DNA of 64,000 nt from an uncultured Bacteroidales bacterium (GCA_900316965.1 ONEY01000013.1:1-64000); one strand, 5' to 3'; shown: positions 42,584 through 53,159, numbered from the stretch's first letter. Made by a program: numbers and translations. The notes: generated from the letters alone by a model not told the origin.

Positions 42584-42919
42584 TTAATTCTTTTCTTCTA
42601 AAGCGTTGTTGTCGTTGGTAACGGCTTGGATGTAGCTCTTTTCGACGGTGATGATGACGCCGTTGGAGATTTCAACTTCGACGGTTGTGGCGTCGACGGA
42701 GTGTACTTTGCCGTAAATGCCGCCCGAGAAGGTTACGCGGTCGCCTTTCTTGAGTTGTTCGCGCATCTTGGCTTCTTCCTTGGCTTTCTTGTTTTGTGGA
42801 CGAATCATAAGCAGCCACATGACGACGAAGAGGAGGATGATCATCCATAAACCGCCACCACCCATGGGATTGCCGCCAGCTGCGGGAGCTGCGTCGAGAA
42901 GGATATACAAAATGTTCAT
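42584..42919 (-). CDS. yajC: Preprotein translocase subunit YajC
   Basis: 111 residues. One transmembrane helix (GLWMIILLFVVMWLLMIRPQNKK, about 24-45) followed by the conserved KMREQLKKGDRVTFSGGIYGKV and the IITVEKSYIQAV end. It belongs to the SecDF-YajC accessory part of the Sec translocon. Located between the YbbR-like and DUF1573 genes. Confidence 0.96.
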   Translation of the reverse strand: MNILYILLDAAPAAGGNPMGGGGLWMIILLFVVMWLLMIRPQNKKAKEEAKMREQLKKGDRVTFSGGIYGKVHSVDATTVEVEISNGVIITVEKSYIQAVTNDNNALEEKN

Positions 42920-42978
42920 TTTTCTAGTGTGTTTTTTGTTGTTATTTTATTATTTTTATTATTTCGTTTTTGATTGTA

Positions 42979-43010
42979 GGTACTATCTAAGTACTATTAA
43001 AGTACCATAA
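42979..43010. repeat. 11-bp AGTACT array between yajC and DUF1573
   Basis: GGTACTATCTAAGTACTATT and AAAGTACCATA: three units of (A)GTACTATnnA at 11-base steps, upstream of yajC. A longer version occurs at 53892-53935. Confidence 0.7.
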
Positions 43011-43031
43011 ATGTGCTGTCGCAAGGGTGGG

Positions 43032-43478
43032 TTACCTTACCGTTGCCGAGATGCGCAATTTGGTGCGCGCCGGTTGGGCGTTGGAGGCGACAATGACTTC
43101 TTTCATCTGCTGCCCCGACATGCCTTTCGACTTGAACGACACGGTGATATATCCCGTTTTGCCAGGAGCTATTCTCTCGTGTGGATATTCGGCTACTGTG
43201 CAGCCGCACGAGGCATCGCAGCCGCTGATGACGAGGTCGGCGTTGCCGGTGTTGGTGAACTTGAAGCTGTAGGAGATGTTCTCGCCGGCCATGAGCTGTC
43301 CGAAGTCGTGCATGTCGGTTTCGAAGGTTATGCGTGGCATCTTCTGGCTTTCGTCGTAGCCTTCGGCACTATTGGGATTTTGTATGATGTCGACTCCGGC
43401 AGGTTTGTCTTTGCCGTTGTTGCATGCGGCAAGGAGTAGGAGGGCCGAGGCGACAATGAGTATTCTTTTTTTTGTCAT
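43032..43478 (-). CDS. DUF1573 lipoprotein
   Basis: 148 residues from the ATG at 43476-43478 (an ATG three codons earlier is equally possible). Lipoprotein signal MTKKRILIVASALLLLAAC. The mature part is one DUF1573 (Ig-like) domain: FETDMHDFGQLMAGENISYSF, FTNTGNADLVISGCDASCGC and APGKTGYITVSF. The DASCGCT motif is typical. Function unknown; almost always found between nusB and yajC in Bacteroidales, as here. Confidence 0.92.
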   Translation of the reverse strand: MTKKRILIVASALLLLAACNNGKDKPAGVDIIQNPNSAEGYDESQKMPRITFETDMHDFGQLMAGENISYSFKFTNTGNADLVISGCDASCGCTVAEYPHERIAPGKTGYITVSFKSKGMSGQQMKEVIVASNAQPARTKLRISATVR

Positions 43479-43512
43479 CTTATACATTATAATATATTTG
43501 TTCTCGTATTCT

Positions 43513-44508
43513 TTAGTTGTCCTCGGGAGGCACGTCGCCGTCGATGGCGGGGTCGTACATGCCGCGTTCGTTCTTGACAACTTTGCCGGCGACGCGAAGC
43601 TCTATCAACATTTTGTCGAGGATGCCGTTGATGAACAGCTTGCTCTTCTCGGTCGAGAACTCTTTCGACAGCTCGATGTATTCGTCTACTGTTACGCGCT
43701 CGGGAATTGAGGGACAGCAGGTGAATTCGGTGACGGCCATATTGATGAGCAGGACGTCCATGAGTGCCACGCGGTCGAAATCCCAGTTTTGCAGGTGTTT
43801 TTTGATCATGCTCTCCACATCGTCGATATGGTTGTAGGTGTCGATGGTGAGCTTGCGGGCGAACTTGAAGTCGTTGGCGTCTTTCTCGTTGCGGCTGTCG
43901 TAGATTTGTGGACAAGGCGAGGCTTCGTTGGTGTTCTCTTCGGTACATTCCTTGAGGAGCATGTAGACATATTGTGCCACTTGGTCGAAGTCGTCTTCCC
44001 ACAACAGGTCGCGTTCAAAGATGATTGAACGCAAAGCGTTGTCGTTCATCATTATTTTGAACACTTGTATGGCCAGATTGCGGTCGTCGTCGAATGTGGG
44101 ATCGCTTATTGCGGCGTAATCCTGATATTGCTGCGACGTCTTGAGCTGGGTGAGTATCTTGCGGAAGATGTCGAAATGGTTCGACCAGTCGATGCTGAGG
44201 CGGTTCATCTGCTGCTTGAATTCAAAGCCGCTCTCGAGTCGTGATATAAATTTGTTGTCGGCAATGCGTTTCAGATAGTCGAGCTCCTTCTGCTGGGGGT
44301 TGAATTTTTGCATCTCCACCTCCATGATGCGTTCGGCGGTGAAAGTGAACTGGCTGAGCGTTGATAGTTGGTAAAGTCCAAGGTCGTTGAGGCGCATAAC
44401 GTTGTGGTCGAAGGCTTTTACAAGCTCGTCGGCTGACGAAATTTGGTTGCACACACCTGCATAGATGGTTTGCAACGCTTTGGCGCGGAGGAAATGTCTG
44501 CTTAGCAT
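43513..44508 (-). CDS. nusB: Transcription antitermination factor NusB (long Bacteroidetes form)
   Basis: 331 residues, about twice E. coli NusB, as usual in Bacteroidetes. The start [15 protein letters not shown] and the C-terminal NusB fold ([22 protein letters not shown], then [27 protein letters not shown]) are clear; about 150 extra residues come before it. NusB binds boxA RNA with NusE in rRNA antitermination. It overlaps leuS by seven bases. Confidence 0.95.
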   Translation of the reverse strand: MLSRHFLRAKALQTIYAGVCNQISSADELVKAFDHNVMRLNDLGLYQLSTLSQFTFTAERIMEVEMQKFNPQQKELDYLKRIADNKFISRLESGFEFKQQMNRLSIDWSNHFDIFRKILTQLKTSQQYQDYAAISDPTFDDDRNLAIQVFKIMMNDNALRSIIFERDLLWEDDFDQVAQYVYMLLKECTEENTNEASPCPQIYDSRNEKDANDFKFARKLTIDTYNHIDDVESMIKKHLQNWDFDRVALMDVLLINMAVTEFTCCPSIPERVTVDEYIELSKEFSTEKSKLFINGILDKMLIELRVAGKVVKNERGMYDPAIDGDVPPEDN

Positions 44509-47357
44509 ACTATGTTGATAATACGTTTAGGTACAAAAATGATTTTCTTGGGTTCTTTGCCGCCTGTCCATTTCTTGAACTCGTCAAGGTCTTTGATGGC
44601 TTTGACGGCCTCGTCTTGGGTGCATCCGTTGGGGAGGTCGACGGTGAAGCGCATCTTGCCGTTGAAGGAGACGGGGTATTTGAAGCTGTCTTCAACCAGA
44701 TGGCTTTCGTCGTATTCGGGCCACTGGGCGTCGCATACCGAGCTTTCGTTGCCCATAAGGTGCCATAGCTCTTCGGCGATGTGGGGCGCAAAGGGCAATA
44801 CAAGTATGGCGAGGGGCTCGAGGATGGCGCGTTTGCGGCATTTGGCTTGGGCAAGGTCGTTGACGCATATCATGAAGGTGCTCACCGAGGTGTTGAACGA
44901 GAAGCGCTCTATGTCGTCGGTAACCTTCTTGATGGTTTGGTGGAGTATCTTGAGCTCGGCCTTGGTGGGCTCTTCGTCGACAACGGCATAGTTGTTCTGC
45001 TCGTCATGATAGAGTCGCCAGAATTTCTTGAAGAAGCGGAAAACGCCCTCAATGCCGTTGGTGTCCCAAGGTTTGGCTTGCTCGACGGGGCCTAGGAACA
45101 TCTCGTACATGCGGAGTGTGTCGGCACCGTAGCGCTCTACAAGATCGTCGGGATTTTGCACGTTGAACATCGACTTGGACATCTTCTCTATCTCCCAGCC
45201 GCAGATGTATTTGTCGTCCTCGAGCTCGAAGCGGGCGTTGGCGTATTCGGGACGCCAGGCGCGGAATTTGTCGATGTCGAGGATGTCGTTGTTGACAATG
45301 TTGATGTCGACATGAATTGGCGTCACGTCGTCCATATTCTTTATAAGGCCTTTGGATATGAAGAGGCCGTTGTCGGCTTTGCTGCGATAAACAAAGTTGG
45401 AGCGGCCTTGTATCATGCCTTGGTTGACAAGTTTTTGGAAGGGTTCGTCTTTGACCGACATTCCGATGTCGAAGAGGAATTTGTTCCAGAAACGGGCATA
45501 GATGAGGTGTCCTGTGCCGTGCTCGGCGCCGCCGACATAGAGGTCGACATTCTGCCAGTAGTTGACGGCGGAAGGGCTGAAGTAGGCGTCGTCGTTGTGG
45601 GGATCCATATAGCGCAGATAGTATCCGCTGCTGCCGGCAAAACCGGGCATGGTGCTGAGCTCGAGGGGGAAGACGTTGACGTTGTCGATGAGGCTCTTGC
45701 TCACTATCTGGCGCTTTTTCTCGTCCCATGCCCACATCTCGGCGTGTCCCAGAGGGGGCTCGCCTGTGGCGGTGGGCTTGTATTCGCTCACCTGTGGCAG
45801 CTCCAAGGGCAGGCATTCTTCGGGAATAGGATAGGGGATGCCGTCTTTGTAGTATATCGGGAAGGGTTCGCCCCAGTAGCGCTGACGGCTGAAGATGGCG
45901 TCGCGAAGGCGGTAGTTGACCGTGCGGTGTCCTATGCCCATCTCCTCAATCTTGTCGATGACGGCCTTCATGGCGTCCTTAACCTTCATGCCGGTGACGA
46001 AACCGCTGTTGACCGACCATCCTGTCTTGGCATCCATGCTCTCGCTCCATTTGGCGGGGTCGCTGGTGACATCTTTCTCCATCGACACCACCTGGCGTAT
46101 TGGCAGGTTGAAGTGGCGGGCAAAGGCAAAGTCGCGGCTGTCGTGGGCGGGCACGGCCATGATGGCTCCTGTGCCGTAGCCGGCTAGCACATATTCTGAT
46201 ACCCAGATGGGGATGCGCTCCTCGGTGAGGGGGTTGATGGCATAGGCGCCGGTGAATACGCCGCTCACCTTCTTCACCTCGGCTTGACGCTCACGCTCCG
46301 AGCGGTTCTTCGCCCAGGTGACATAGGCCTCAACCTCGGCTTTCTGCTCGGGGGTGGTAATCTCGTCGATTAGCTCGTGTTCGGGACAGAGCACCATGAA
46401 GGTGACTCCAAAAATGGTGTCGGGACGGGTGGTGAAAATCTCGAAACTCGGCACCGGTTGCGGATCAAACTGAGGCATATAGGCCTGAGCTCCGGGCAGC
46501 ACGTTGTCGTTGCTTTTCACATCCAGCGGAAACCATACTGCGGCACCCTCGCTGCGACCAATCCAGTTGCGCTGTATCTCTTTCAGCGAGTCGCTCCAGT
46601 CAACCTGCTCCAAGCCGTCGACAAGTCGTTGGGCGTAGGAGGTGATGCGAAGGCTCCATTGGCGCATAAGCTTGCGCTCGACGGGATAACCGCCACGAAC
46701 GCTAAGACCGTTGACCACTTCGTCGTTGGCAAGAACCGTGCCCAGCTCGGCGCACCAGTTGACGGGTATGTCGGCAAGGTAGGCGAGACGGTATTGCATC
46801 AGCAGCTCCTGACGCTGTCTCTCGTCCATGCTGTTCCATTCGGGAGCGCGCTCGTCGCCCTCCTCAAATTGTTTCACCAATTCCGATATGGGACGGGCTT
46901 TCTGCTGCGCTTCGTCATAGTAGTGGTTGAAAAGTTGCAGGAATGTCCATTGTGTCCATTTATAATATTTGGGGTCGCAGGTGCGCACCTCGCGATCCCA
47001 GTCAAAGCAAAAACCTATCTTGTCAAGCTGCTCACGATAGCGGGCAATATTGGCCTCGGTGGTTTTTGCCGGGTGTTGTCCTGTTTGTATGGCGTATTGC
47101 TCGGCAGGAAGGCCATAGGCGTCATATCCCATGGGGTGAAGCACATTGAAGCCGCGCAAACGTTTGTATCGCGCATATATGTCGCTGGCAATGTAGCCAA
47201 GAGGGTGTCCTACATGAAGTCCAGCACCCGAGGGGTAGGGGAACATATCAAGCACATAGTAATGAGGTTTCTTTGAGCTATTTTCTACATGATACACCTT
47301 GTTATCACGCCAGAAACGTTGCCATTTGGGTTCGATTTCGTTAAAATTATAGTCCAT
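44502..47357 (-). CDS. leuS: Leucyl-tRNA synthetase
   Basis: 951 residues. HIGH motif as HVGH (48-51, in [14 protein letters not shown]), the CP1 editing domain ([16 protein letters not shown]) and KMSKS (about 726-730, in [13 protein letters not shown]). It attaches leucine to tRNA-Leu. Essential housekeeping gene upstream of nusB. Confidence 0.98.
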   Translation of the reverse strand: MDYNFNEIEPKWQRFWRDNKVYHVENSSKKPHYYVLDMFPYPSGAGLHVGHPLGYIASDIYARYKRLRGFNVLHPMGYDAYGLPAEQYAIQTGQHPAKTTEANIARYREQLDKIGFCFDWDREVRTCDPKYYKWTQWTFLQLFNHYYDEAQQKARPISELVKQFEEGDERAPEWNSMDERQRQELLMQYRLAYLADIPVNWCAELGTVLANDEVVNGLSVRGGYPVERKLMRQWSLRITSYAQRLVDGLEQVDWSDSLKEIQRNWIGRSEGAAVWFPLDVKSNDNVLPGAQAYMPQFDPQPVPSFEIFTTRPDTIFGVTFMVLCPEHELIDEITTPEQKAEVEAYVTWAKNRSERERQAEVKKVSGVFTGAYAINPLTEERIPIWVSEYVLAGYGTGAIMAVPAHDSRDFAFARHFNLPIRQVVSMEKDVTSDPAKWSESMDAKTGWSVNSGFVTGMKVKDAMKAVIDKIEEMGIGHRTVNYRLRDAIFSRQRYWGEPFPIYYKDGIPYPIPEECLPLELPQVSEYKPTATGEPPLGHAEMWAWDEKKRQIVSKSLIDNVNVFPLELSTMPGFAGSSGYYLRYMDPHNDDAYFSPSAVNYWQNVDLYVGGAEHGTGHLIYARFWNKFLFDIGMSVKDEPFQKLVNQGMIQGRSNFVYRSKADNGLFISKGLIKNMDDVTPIHVDINIVNNDILDIDKFRAWRPEYANARFELEDDKYICGWEIEKMSKSMFNVQNPDDLVERYGADTLRMYEMFLGPVEQAKPWDTNGIEGVFRFFKKFWRLYHDEQNNYAVVDEEPTKAELKILHQTIKKVTDDIERFSFNTSVSTFMICVNDLAQAKCRKRAILEPLAILVLPFAPHIAEELWHLMGNESSVCDAQWPEYDESHLVEDSFKYPVSFNGKMRFTVDLPNGCTQDEAVKAIKDLDEFKKWTGGKEPKKIIFVPKRIINIVC

Positions 47358-47543
47358 CTTTAATTCTTTTCAAAGTGGTTTGTCATTATATGCCGAGTTG
47401 AAATAAAATGAAATACAATATTATAAGGGTTTTCAACACGAAAATACAAACTGCAAATATACTAAAAAATAGCAAAATGAATAAGTTTTTTTTCATTTCG
47501 ACTTTTTCACCAGGACTTTCTTTTAAAGTTGTATTTTTTTGAT

Positions 47544-47574
47544 TTTGCGGTTTAATTATTTTTATATAATTTTG
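47544..47574 (+). promoter_or_regulatory. Promoter of the FKBP gene
   Basis: TTTG (47544-47547), 19-base spacer, TAATTTTG (47567-47574). Good match to the Bacteroidetes consensus. The leader to the FKBP ATG is about 190 bases, without a clear gene. Confidence 0.65.
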
Positions 47575-47772
47575 CAAAATGTTTTTATAGAGGCCATTCT
47601 TTATAAGATGTGTCAGAATCGTCGGTATATCACATGGTTAGCAGCTCGGTATGGCTTGGTGTTGTTTATAAGTGAATGGTTCCCTACTTTAAACATGCCC
47701 CTCTATCGAGCGGTCTTTTCCATCTATCCGCCGCTCTTTGCAATGTAATGTTTTGAACAAAATTTTTTTTCA

Positions 47773-48381
47773 ATGGATAAATTAAGCTACGCTCTTGGCC
47801 ACAATATTGGCCACCAACTCATGGACATGGGTCTTGAAACTTCTCTCAACGTCGACGATTTCGCTCTGGCTATCCGCGACCTCATCTCTGGCGCCGAGCC
47901 TCGCTTGTCGCACGAAGAGTCGCACGCCGTCCTCGACAAGTTTTTCACCGAAATGGAAGCTCTCCAGCAGGCTCAGGCAGCCGAGAAAGGCAAGGCCGCC
48001 AAAGAGGAGGGCGAGAAGTTCCTCGCCGAAAACGCCAAACGCGAGGGCGTGTTCCGCACCCGCAGCGGCCTTCAGTATGAGGTTCTCGTCGAAGGCAATG
48101 GCGAGCATCCTGTAGCCAGCGACACCGTACGCTGCCACTATGAGGGCACTCTTATCGACGGCACCATCTTCGACTCGTCGTACAAACGCAACCAACCTGC
48201 CGAATTTGGCCTCCGCCAGGTCATCGCTGGGTGGACAGAAGGTGTTCAGCTCATGAAGGTTGGCTCCAAATACAAATTCTATATCCCTTATCAGCTGGGT
48301 TATGGCGAACATGGCGCGGGCAACTCCATACCTCCCTATGCAGCCCTCATTTTCACCGTCGAGCTGCTTGCCATCGTCTAA
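47773..48381 (+). CDS. FKBP-type peptidyl-prolyl isomerase
   Basis: 202 residues. No signal peptide, so probably cytoplasmic. N-terminal dimerisation helices (MDKLSYALGHNIGHQLMDMG) as in FkpA/Mip, then an FKBP domain about 95-202: VLVEGNGEHPVASDTVRCHY, GTLIDGTIFDSSYKR, VIAGWTEGVQLMKVGSKYKF and YIPYQLGYGEHGAGNSIPPY. These are the ligand-pocket residues (Tyr, Phe, Asp, Trp). It catalyses prolyl isomerisation in protein folding. Followed 50 bases later by the acyl-CoA synthetase gene. Confidence 0.95.
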   Translation: MDKLSYALGHNIGHQLMDMGLETSLNVDDFALAIRDLISGAEPRLSHEESHAVLDKFFTEMEALQQAQAAEKGKAAKEEGEKFLAENAKREGVFRTRSGLQYEVLVEGNGEHPVASDTVRCHYEGTLIDGTIFDSSYKRNQPAEFGLRQVIAGWTEGVQLMKVGSKYKFYIPYQLGYGEHGAGNSIPPYAALIFTVELLAIV

Positions 48382-48431
48382 CGCAGCTTTTCTGACTTTT
48401 CATCGAACAACAAATAAATCTCTATAATTAT

Positions 48432-50504
48432 ATGATAGCAAAAGAACTTTTGAATCCTCGCAGCATCGTCATCTGTGGTGCTTCGTCAGATATTCATAAA
48501 CCTGGCGGCAAATCGCTCAAAAACCTCCTTGAAAGCCCCTTCAAGGGCAACGTCTACGCCGTCAACCCCAAAGAGACCGAAGTTCAGGGCGTTAAGTGCT
48601 ACGCCAAGGTCGAGGACCTTCCGCAGGTCGACTGCGCCATCCTCTGCATCGCCGCCAAATTCTGCGCCCAGACAGTCGATGTCCTGGCCAAGGAAAAAGG
48701 CTGCAAAGGCTTCATCATCGTCAGCGCCGGCTTCTCGGAGGAAAACGCTGAAGGCGCCGCCATCGAGAAACACATTGTCGACACTATCAACAGCGTCGGC
48801 GGCTCTCTTATCGGCCCCAACTGCACCGGCTTCCTCAACGTCAACTACGCTGGCTGCTTCGATACTCCTATTCCTCCGCTCGACCCCAAGGGTGTCGACT
48901 TCATCACCGGCTCTGGCGCCACAGCTGTGTTCATCAAAGAGTACGGCATGAGCAACGGCCTTAAATTCAACAGCGTTTGGGCAGTTGGCAACAGCGCCCA
49001 GCTGGGTATCGAGGATGTCCTCGAACATCTCGACGAGACTTTCGACCCCGTTAAGTCAAGCCACGTCATCATGCTTTATATGGAAAAAATCGGCGATCCG
49101 CAGCGTCTCCTCAAACATAGCCGTAGCCTTATCAACAAGGGCTGCCACATCGCTGCCATCAAGAGCGGCGGCTCGGCAGCAGGTTCTCGCGCCGCATCAA
49201 GCCACACCGGTGCCTTGGCCACCAACGACGCCGCCGTCGACGCTCTCTTCCGCAAGGCTGGCATTGTCCGCTGCCAAAACCGTCAGGAGCTCACTACTGT
49301 TTGCGCCGTCTTCATGCACCCCGAATTGAAAGGCAAACGCTGCGCCGTCATCACCCACGCCGGCGGCCCCGCAGTTATGCTCACCGACGTGCTCTCCAAT
49401 GGTGGCATGGAGGTTCCTTCTCTCAAAGATCATCCCGCTAGCCCTGCTCTGCTCGAAAAGCTCTTTGGCGGCTCTTCCGTTGGCAACCCCATCGACTTTC
49501 TCGCCACAGGTACCGCCGAGCAACTTGGCTACATCATCGACACCGTCGAAAACGAATACGACGACATCGACTTCTCGGTCGTCATCTTCGGATCTCCCGG
49601 ATTGTTCAGCAACAAGGAGGTTTACGACCTGCTCGACGAGAAGATGAAAACCTGCAAGAAACCCATCTTCCCCGTGCTGCCTTCCATCATCAACGTCAAA
49701 GACGAAATCAACGATTTCATCGCCAAAGGCCGCATCAACTTCCCCGAAGAGTGTGTCCTCGGCAACGCCATCTGCAAGGTATACCACACTCCCAAACCTC
49801 AACCCGAGAACGTTGAGCAACCCAAGATCGACGTCGCCCGCATCCGCGCCACCGTCGACCGCTGCAAAGACGGCTACCTCGAAATCGCCGACTACAACGA
49901 GCTCCTCGACGCCGCTGGCATCAGCCGCAAGAAAAGCGTCGAAGTCTCCAAGAAGGAGGACGCTCTCGCCTTCGCCAAAGAGGTGGGATGCTCCAAGGAC
50001 GTTCCTCTCGTTATGAAGGTCGTCGGACCTCTCCACAAGAGCGATGTCGGCGGCGTCACCCTCGGCGTCAAAGACCTCGACACCGTTGCCAAAGAGTTCG
50101 ACCGCCTGATCGTCATCCCCGAAACCTACGCCGTCGAAATGTACCCCATGCTCGATGGTATCGACGTCTATATCGGCGCCATCCGCGACCCCAAGTTCGG
50201 CCATCAGATTTTCTTCGGCCTTGGCGGCATCTTCATCGAGGTGCTCAAGGACGTCCAAAGCGCTTTGGCTCCCATATCCGCCGCCGAAGCCAAGGAAATG
50301 CTTAAACAGCTCAAGGGATACAAGATCCTCGAAGGCGTCCGCGGTCAGGAAGGCGTCAACCTCGACCTCTATGCCGAGCAGGTGGCTCGCGTCAGCGCCC
50401 TCGTTCAGGCAGCACCCGAGATCGCCGAAATGGACCTCAATCCTCTTCTTGGCAACCCACGCTACGTCACCGCTGTCGACGCTCGTATCCGCCTCGAAAA
50501 GTAA
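48432..50504 (+). CDS. Acetyl/acyl-CoA synthetase, ADP-forming
   Basis: 690 residues. Domain order: CoA-binding (1-130, VICGASSDIHKPGGKSLKNLL), CoA-ligase domain with the phosphorylated His in SSHTGALATNDAAVDALF (about 256-273), then ATP-grasp (about 470-690: DVPLVMKVVGPLHKSDVGGV, EMDLNPLL). Alpha and beta subunits are fused in one chain. It makes acetate (or another acid), CoA and ATP from acyl-CoA, ADP and phosphate, an energy-saving step in fermenting bacteria and archaea. Ends with a strong terminator. Confidence 0.93.
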   Translation: MIAKELLNPRSIVICGASSDIHKPGGKSLKNLLESPFKGNVYAVNPKETEVQGVKCYAKVEDLPQVDCAILCIAAKFCAQTVDVLAKEKGCKGFIIVSAGFSEENAEGAAIEKHIVDTINSVGGSLIGPNCTGFLNVNYAGCFDTPIPPLDPKGVDFITGSGATAVFIKEYGMSNGLKFNSVWAVGNSAQLGIEDVLEHLDETFDPVKSSHVIMLYMEKIGDPQRLLKHSRSLINKGCHIAAIKSGGSAAGSRAASSHTGALATNDAAVDALFRKAGIVRCQNRQELTTVCAVFMHPELKGKRCAVITHAGGPAVMLTDVLSNGGMEVPSLKDHPASPALLEKLFGGSSVGNPIDFLATGTAEQLGYIIDTVENEYDDIDFSVVIFGSPGLFSNKEVYDLLDEKMKTCKKPIFPVLPSIINVKDEINDFIAKGRINFPEECVLGNAICKVYHTPKPQPENVEQPKIDVARIRATVDRCKDGYLEIADYNELLDAAGISRKKSVEVSKKEDALAFAKEVGCSKDVPLVMKVVGPLHKSDVGGVTLGVKDLDTVAKEFDRLIVIPETYAVEMYPMLDGIDVYIGAIRDPKFGHQIFFGLGGIFIEVLKDVQSALAPISAAEAKEMLKQLKGYKILEGVRGQEGVNLDLYAEQVARVSALVQAAPEIAEMDLNPLLGNPRYVTAVDARIRLEK

Positions 50505-50527
50505 TTTTCCTCTTATCTAATTATCGA

Positions 50528-50575
50528 AGTGTCTGGATGACGATGTCTTCATCGTCCCAGACACTTCTCCTTTTT
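50528..50575 (+). terminator. Intrinsic terminator of the acyl-CoA synthetase gene
   Basis: AGTGTCTGG (50528-50536) and CCAGACACT (50557-50565) form a nine-base stem, extended inside by GACGATG/CATCGTC, then TCTCC and T5 (50571-50575). Confidence 0.9.
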
Positions 50576-50702
50576 ATGAAATTCTCCCCTCCATGAGAGG
50601 GTATTTCCCAACGCGTCAACAGCCTCAAGCAATATTACGTCGACATGAACTTTTGTCGATAGCCTCGACCGTCGCGAACCCAATCACAAAACTCTCGACG
50701 AT

Positions 50703-50927
50703 ATGTCCAAGTCGGCAAAATATATCTTCAAGATCTACAAGGAGTACTACGCGTCGGTTCCCATTGGATGGGACACCAAGCAATTGGCTCTTCCCGAACT
50801 CCAAAAGTTGATCGATAGGCAGCAACGTCTTATCTCTATGTTCAATCGCGGCGACATCAAGGATTTGAGCAAAATCGCCCGTAAGAATGATCTTAATACC
50901 GTCGACGAGATACTGAAACTGCAATAA
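50703..50927 (+). CDS. Small hypothetical protein, possibly the end of a frameshifted gene
   Basis: 74 residues, MSKSAKYIFKIYKEYYASVP onward, mostly helical and basic. The reading frame extends upstream as VDSLDRREPNHKTLDD to a TGA, and further left, in another frame, as QRVNSLKQYYVDMNF, which has the same helical character. This looks like the tail of a longer protein with a frameshift near 50655, or a real small protein. Family not recognised. Confidence 0.35.
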   Translation: MSKSAKYIFKIYKEYYASVPIGWDTKQLALPELQKLIDRQQRLISMFNRGDIKDLSKIARKNDLNTVDEILKLQ

Positions 50928-51622
50928 TCGCCTCCTATATTATATTGTCTTGCGGTTACGTCTCTCTTACCGCACCAATAAAAACACAAACTGCCATCCC
51001 AAAGGGGAGGCAGTTCGCTTAATGGATTTAATAGTGTGTATATTGGATAGTGTTCGATGTAATCCTAAAACTAGGCAATCTCTTTCGACCTTTTCCGTTA
51101 GCACATTTCTCTGTCCATTATCCTTCTTCAGACTTTCCCTAACCTCATTTCGGTCGCCCTCATGAGGTGTCGGTAGCGTCTGAATGTTTATGTATAGCAA
51201 CTTTTTCAAAAACAAAGATGAGATTATTTTTCGAATTATGACTACCATTGTGCAAAAAAACGCACTTTCAATGGGTAAAAAGCCCAATGATAGTTTTTGA
51301 TATACTAAATCGTATTGTATATTAATACGTTATGTATCTTCTAATGTCTTTATAAAACCTTTGTTAATAGCCTAATTATTGGGCTGTTTTTTTTCAATTG
51401 AAATAAATTATCGTCACTTTTATTAAAATAATAGGGATGAAAAATATTATTTCTACCGCTTATAATTTCTTACCATTTGTCCTTTTTTCTCTCCATTATG
51501 CCGTTTTTATGATCAAAATATCGGCCAACTGAAAATGCTCGGATGTTGGCTCTATAAACAAGATGTTGACTTAATGACAGATTTGAATTCAATTGTCGAA
51601 ATGCTTCATGCCAAAACAAATA
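50928..51622. other. Gene-free AT-rich stretch
   Basis: About 700 bases without a convincing gene on either strand. It contains a hairpin AACTGCC ... GGCAGTT (near 50989-51016) and an AT-rich centre (51290-51500). Open frames here have biased, non-protein-like composition. Confidence 0.5.
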
Positions 51623-51647
51623 AAGCCCCAGGCGTCGCTTGGGGCTT
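51623..51647 (-). terminator. Intrinsic terminator of the TSCPD gene
   Basis: AAGCCCCA (51623-51630) and TGGGGCTT (51640-51647) form an eight-base stem with a nine-base loop. On the minus strand it is followed by TATTTGTTTTG. It lies 30 bases after the TSCPD stop. Confidence 0.8.
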
Positions 51648-51676
51648 ATACTCTTATGTGGGTTATATTCAGTTTA

Positions 51677-51943
51677 TTATTGCTCGTTGGGGGCTTGCTT
51701 CAGCATCTCCAAGGCTCGGCAAAGCTGATCGGGACATGAGGTTATCTTGTCGCCACATCTTATCCCGTTTAATCGAGATATGACGTCGTCAATCTTCTGT
51801 CCGCACACCAGTCGGCATATACCTTGTAGGTTGCCGTTGCATCCGCCGTAAAACGACACATCTTTTATTATGTCGTTCTCGTCGGCGGTGACATCAATAA
51901 GTTGTGAGCAGGTGCCTTGTGTGGGATATACAATATGTTTCAT
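51677..51943 (-). CDS. TIGR03905-type TSCPD domain protein
   Basis: 88 residues. The order PTQGTCSQLIDVTADENDII, VSFYGGCNGNLQGICRLVCG and ITSCPDQLCRALEM matches the TSCPD domain (named for the T-S-C-P-D motif, here TSCPD at about 69-73) also found at the end of vitamin-B12-dependent ribonucleotide reductases. The stand-alone form has no established function; conserved cysteines suggest metal or redox binding. It follows the DppB-like gene on the same strand by 68 bases of opposite order and has its own terminator. Confidence 0.9.
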   Translation of the reverse strand: MKHIVYPTQGTCSQLIDVTADENDIIKDVSFYGGCNGNLQGICRLVCGQKIDDVISRLNGIRCGDKITSCPDQLCRALEMLKQAPNEQ

Positions 51944-52011
51944 TTCTTGAGCGTCTTTTTGATTTTTAATTCTTTATGTCTTTATAATCAAATAATCTCC
52001 TTGCCGACACA

Positions 52012-53091
52012 TTATTTAAGTCGTATTCTCGGATCGAGAACACCATACAATATGTCGGTCAGTATGTTGATGATCACCAATAGTATGCATATAAAAAGTA
52101 TTGAACCCATGACCACCGGGAAATCGTATTTCTCTAGTGCGTCGACAATGACGGAACCCATTCCTTTCCAGTCGAACACATACTCGACAAAGACGGCTCC
52201 CGCCAACAATCCCGCCAGCCATCCCGACGCCGATGTTACTATGGGGTTCATGGCGTTGCGCAATGCGTGGTGCACTATAACACGACGGTTGGAAAGTCCT
52301 TTCGATCGCGCGGTACGAACATAGTCTTGCGAAAGTGCCTCGAGGAGTGAGCTCTTGGTCAGTTGCACCAATACCGACAAGGGACGTATGCCCAAGGTTA
52401 GGGCGGGAAGTATCAGGTTGCGCAGGTTTAGGTGCTCTCCGCAGCCGTAATCGTCTACAGTATAGAGGTTTCCTGTCATATTGAGGTGCGTCCAGTCGGA
52501 AAGCACATAGGCGAAAAACCATGCTATTATTATGGCCGCGAAGAATGATGGCAGCGCCATACCTGTTGTAGTAAGCAGCAGGGTTATGCGGTCAATCCAG
52601 GTGTCTTTGTGCAACGCCGAGAAGATGCCTAGTATAAGTCCTACCAGAAGGGCGAAAGTCATAGCTGTCACAGCCAATATGGCTGTCTGCGGAAACGCCG
52701 ACGATATTATTTCCGATACCTTGCGTTTGCTTTGGTATGAGCGACGCAGGTAGGGGGCTTTGACCACGACGCTGGTTGACCCAATCTTGAACAGGGTGCC
52801 GTAGGGTTCGTATTTGCCGGGATCGAGATACCAAAAACTTTCGTTGTCGTTGTTGTTGTGAAACGAAATGGGCGCCAAGTCGTTGAGGTATGCTATATAC
52901 TGAACGCCTATGGGTTTGTCGCGCCCCAGGTCGCGGTTGATAATCCTTATACTCTCTTCGTCGGCACGTTGTCCCAGCATCATGCGTGCGGGGTCGCCAG
53001 GCAATATGTTGAAAAGAAAGAAAACGAGCGTGACAACACCCAAAAGGACAAGGATGCCGTAAAATAATCGTTTCCAAATATAATTCAACAT
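52012..53091 (-). CDS. ABC transporter permease, DppB/OppB type
   Basis: 359 residues. N-terminal helix (RLFYGILVLLGVVTLVFFLFNIL) with PGDPARMMLG, a large extracytoplasmic loop (about 45-150, longer than in E. coli DppB), five further helices and the EAA loop EALSQDYVRTARSKGLSNRR. It would be one of two permease subunits of a peptide or nickel-type ABC importer. The other subunits (second permease, ATPases, binding protein) are not in this window. Confidence 0.92.
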   Translation of the reverse strand: MLNYIWKRLFYGILVLLGVVTLVFFLFNILPGDPARMMLGQRADEESIRIINRDLGRDKPIGVQYIAYLNDLAPISFHNNNDNESFWYLDPGKYEPYGTLFKIGSTSVVVKAPYLRRSYQSKRKVSEIISSAFPQTAILAVTAMTFALLVGLILGIFSALHKDTWIDRITLLLTTTGMALPSFFAAIIIAWFFAYVLSDWTHLNMTGNLYTVDDYGCGEHLNLRNLILPALTLGIRPLSVLVQLTKSSLLEALSQDYVRTARSKGLSNRRVIVHHALRNAMNPIVTSASGWLAGLLAGAVFVEYVFDWKGMGSVIVDALEKYDFPVVMGSILFICILLVIINILTDILYGVLDPRIRLK

Positions 53092-53159
53092 GATAGGAGA
53101 GGATGGGTGGGTTAAAGATTATGTGGTTGCGTCTTTGTGTGTTAATAGTTTTGTTTTGG

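Noticed and set aside
50967-51287. 106-codon minus-strand frame
   Set aside because: Composition is irregular and it overlaps a terminator-like hairpin; no recognisable domain.
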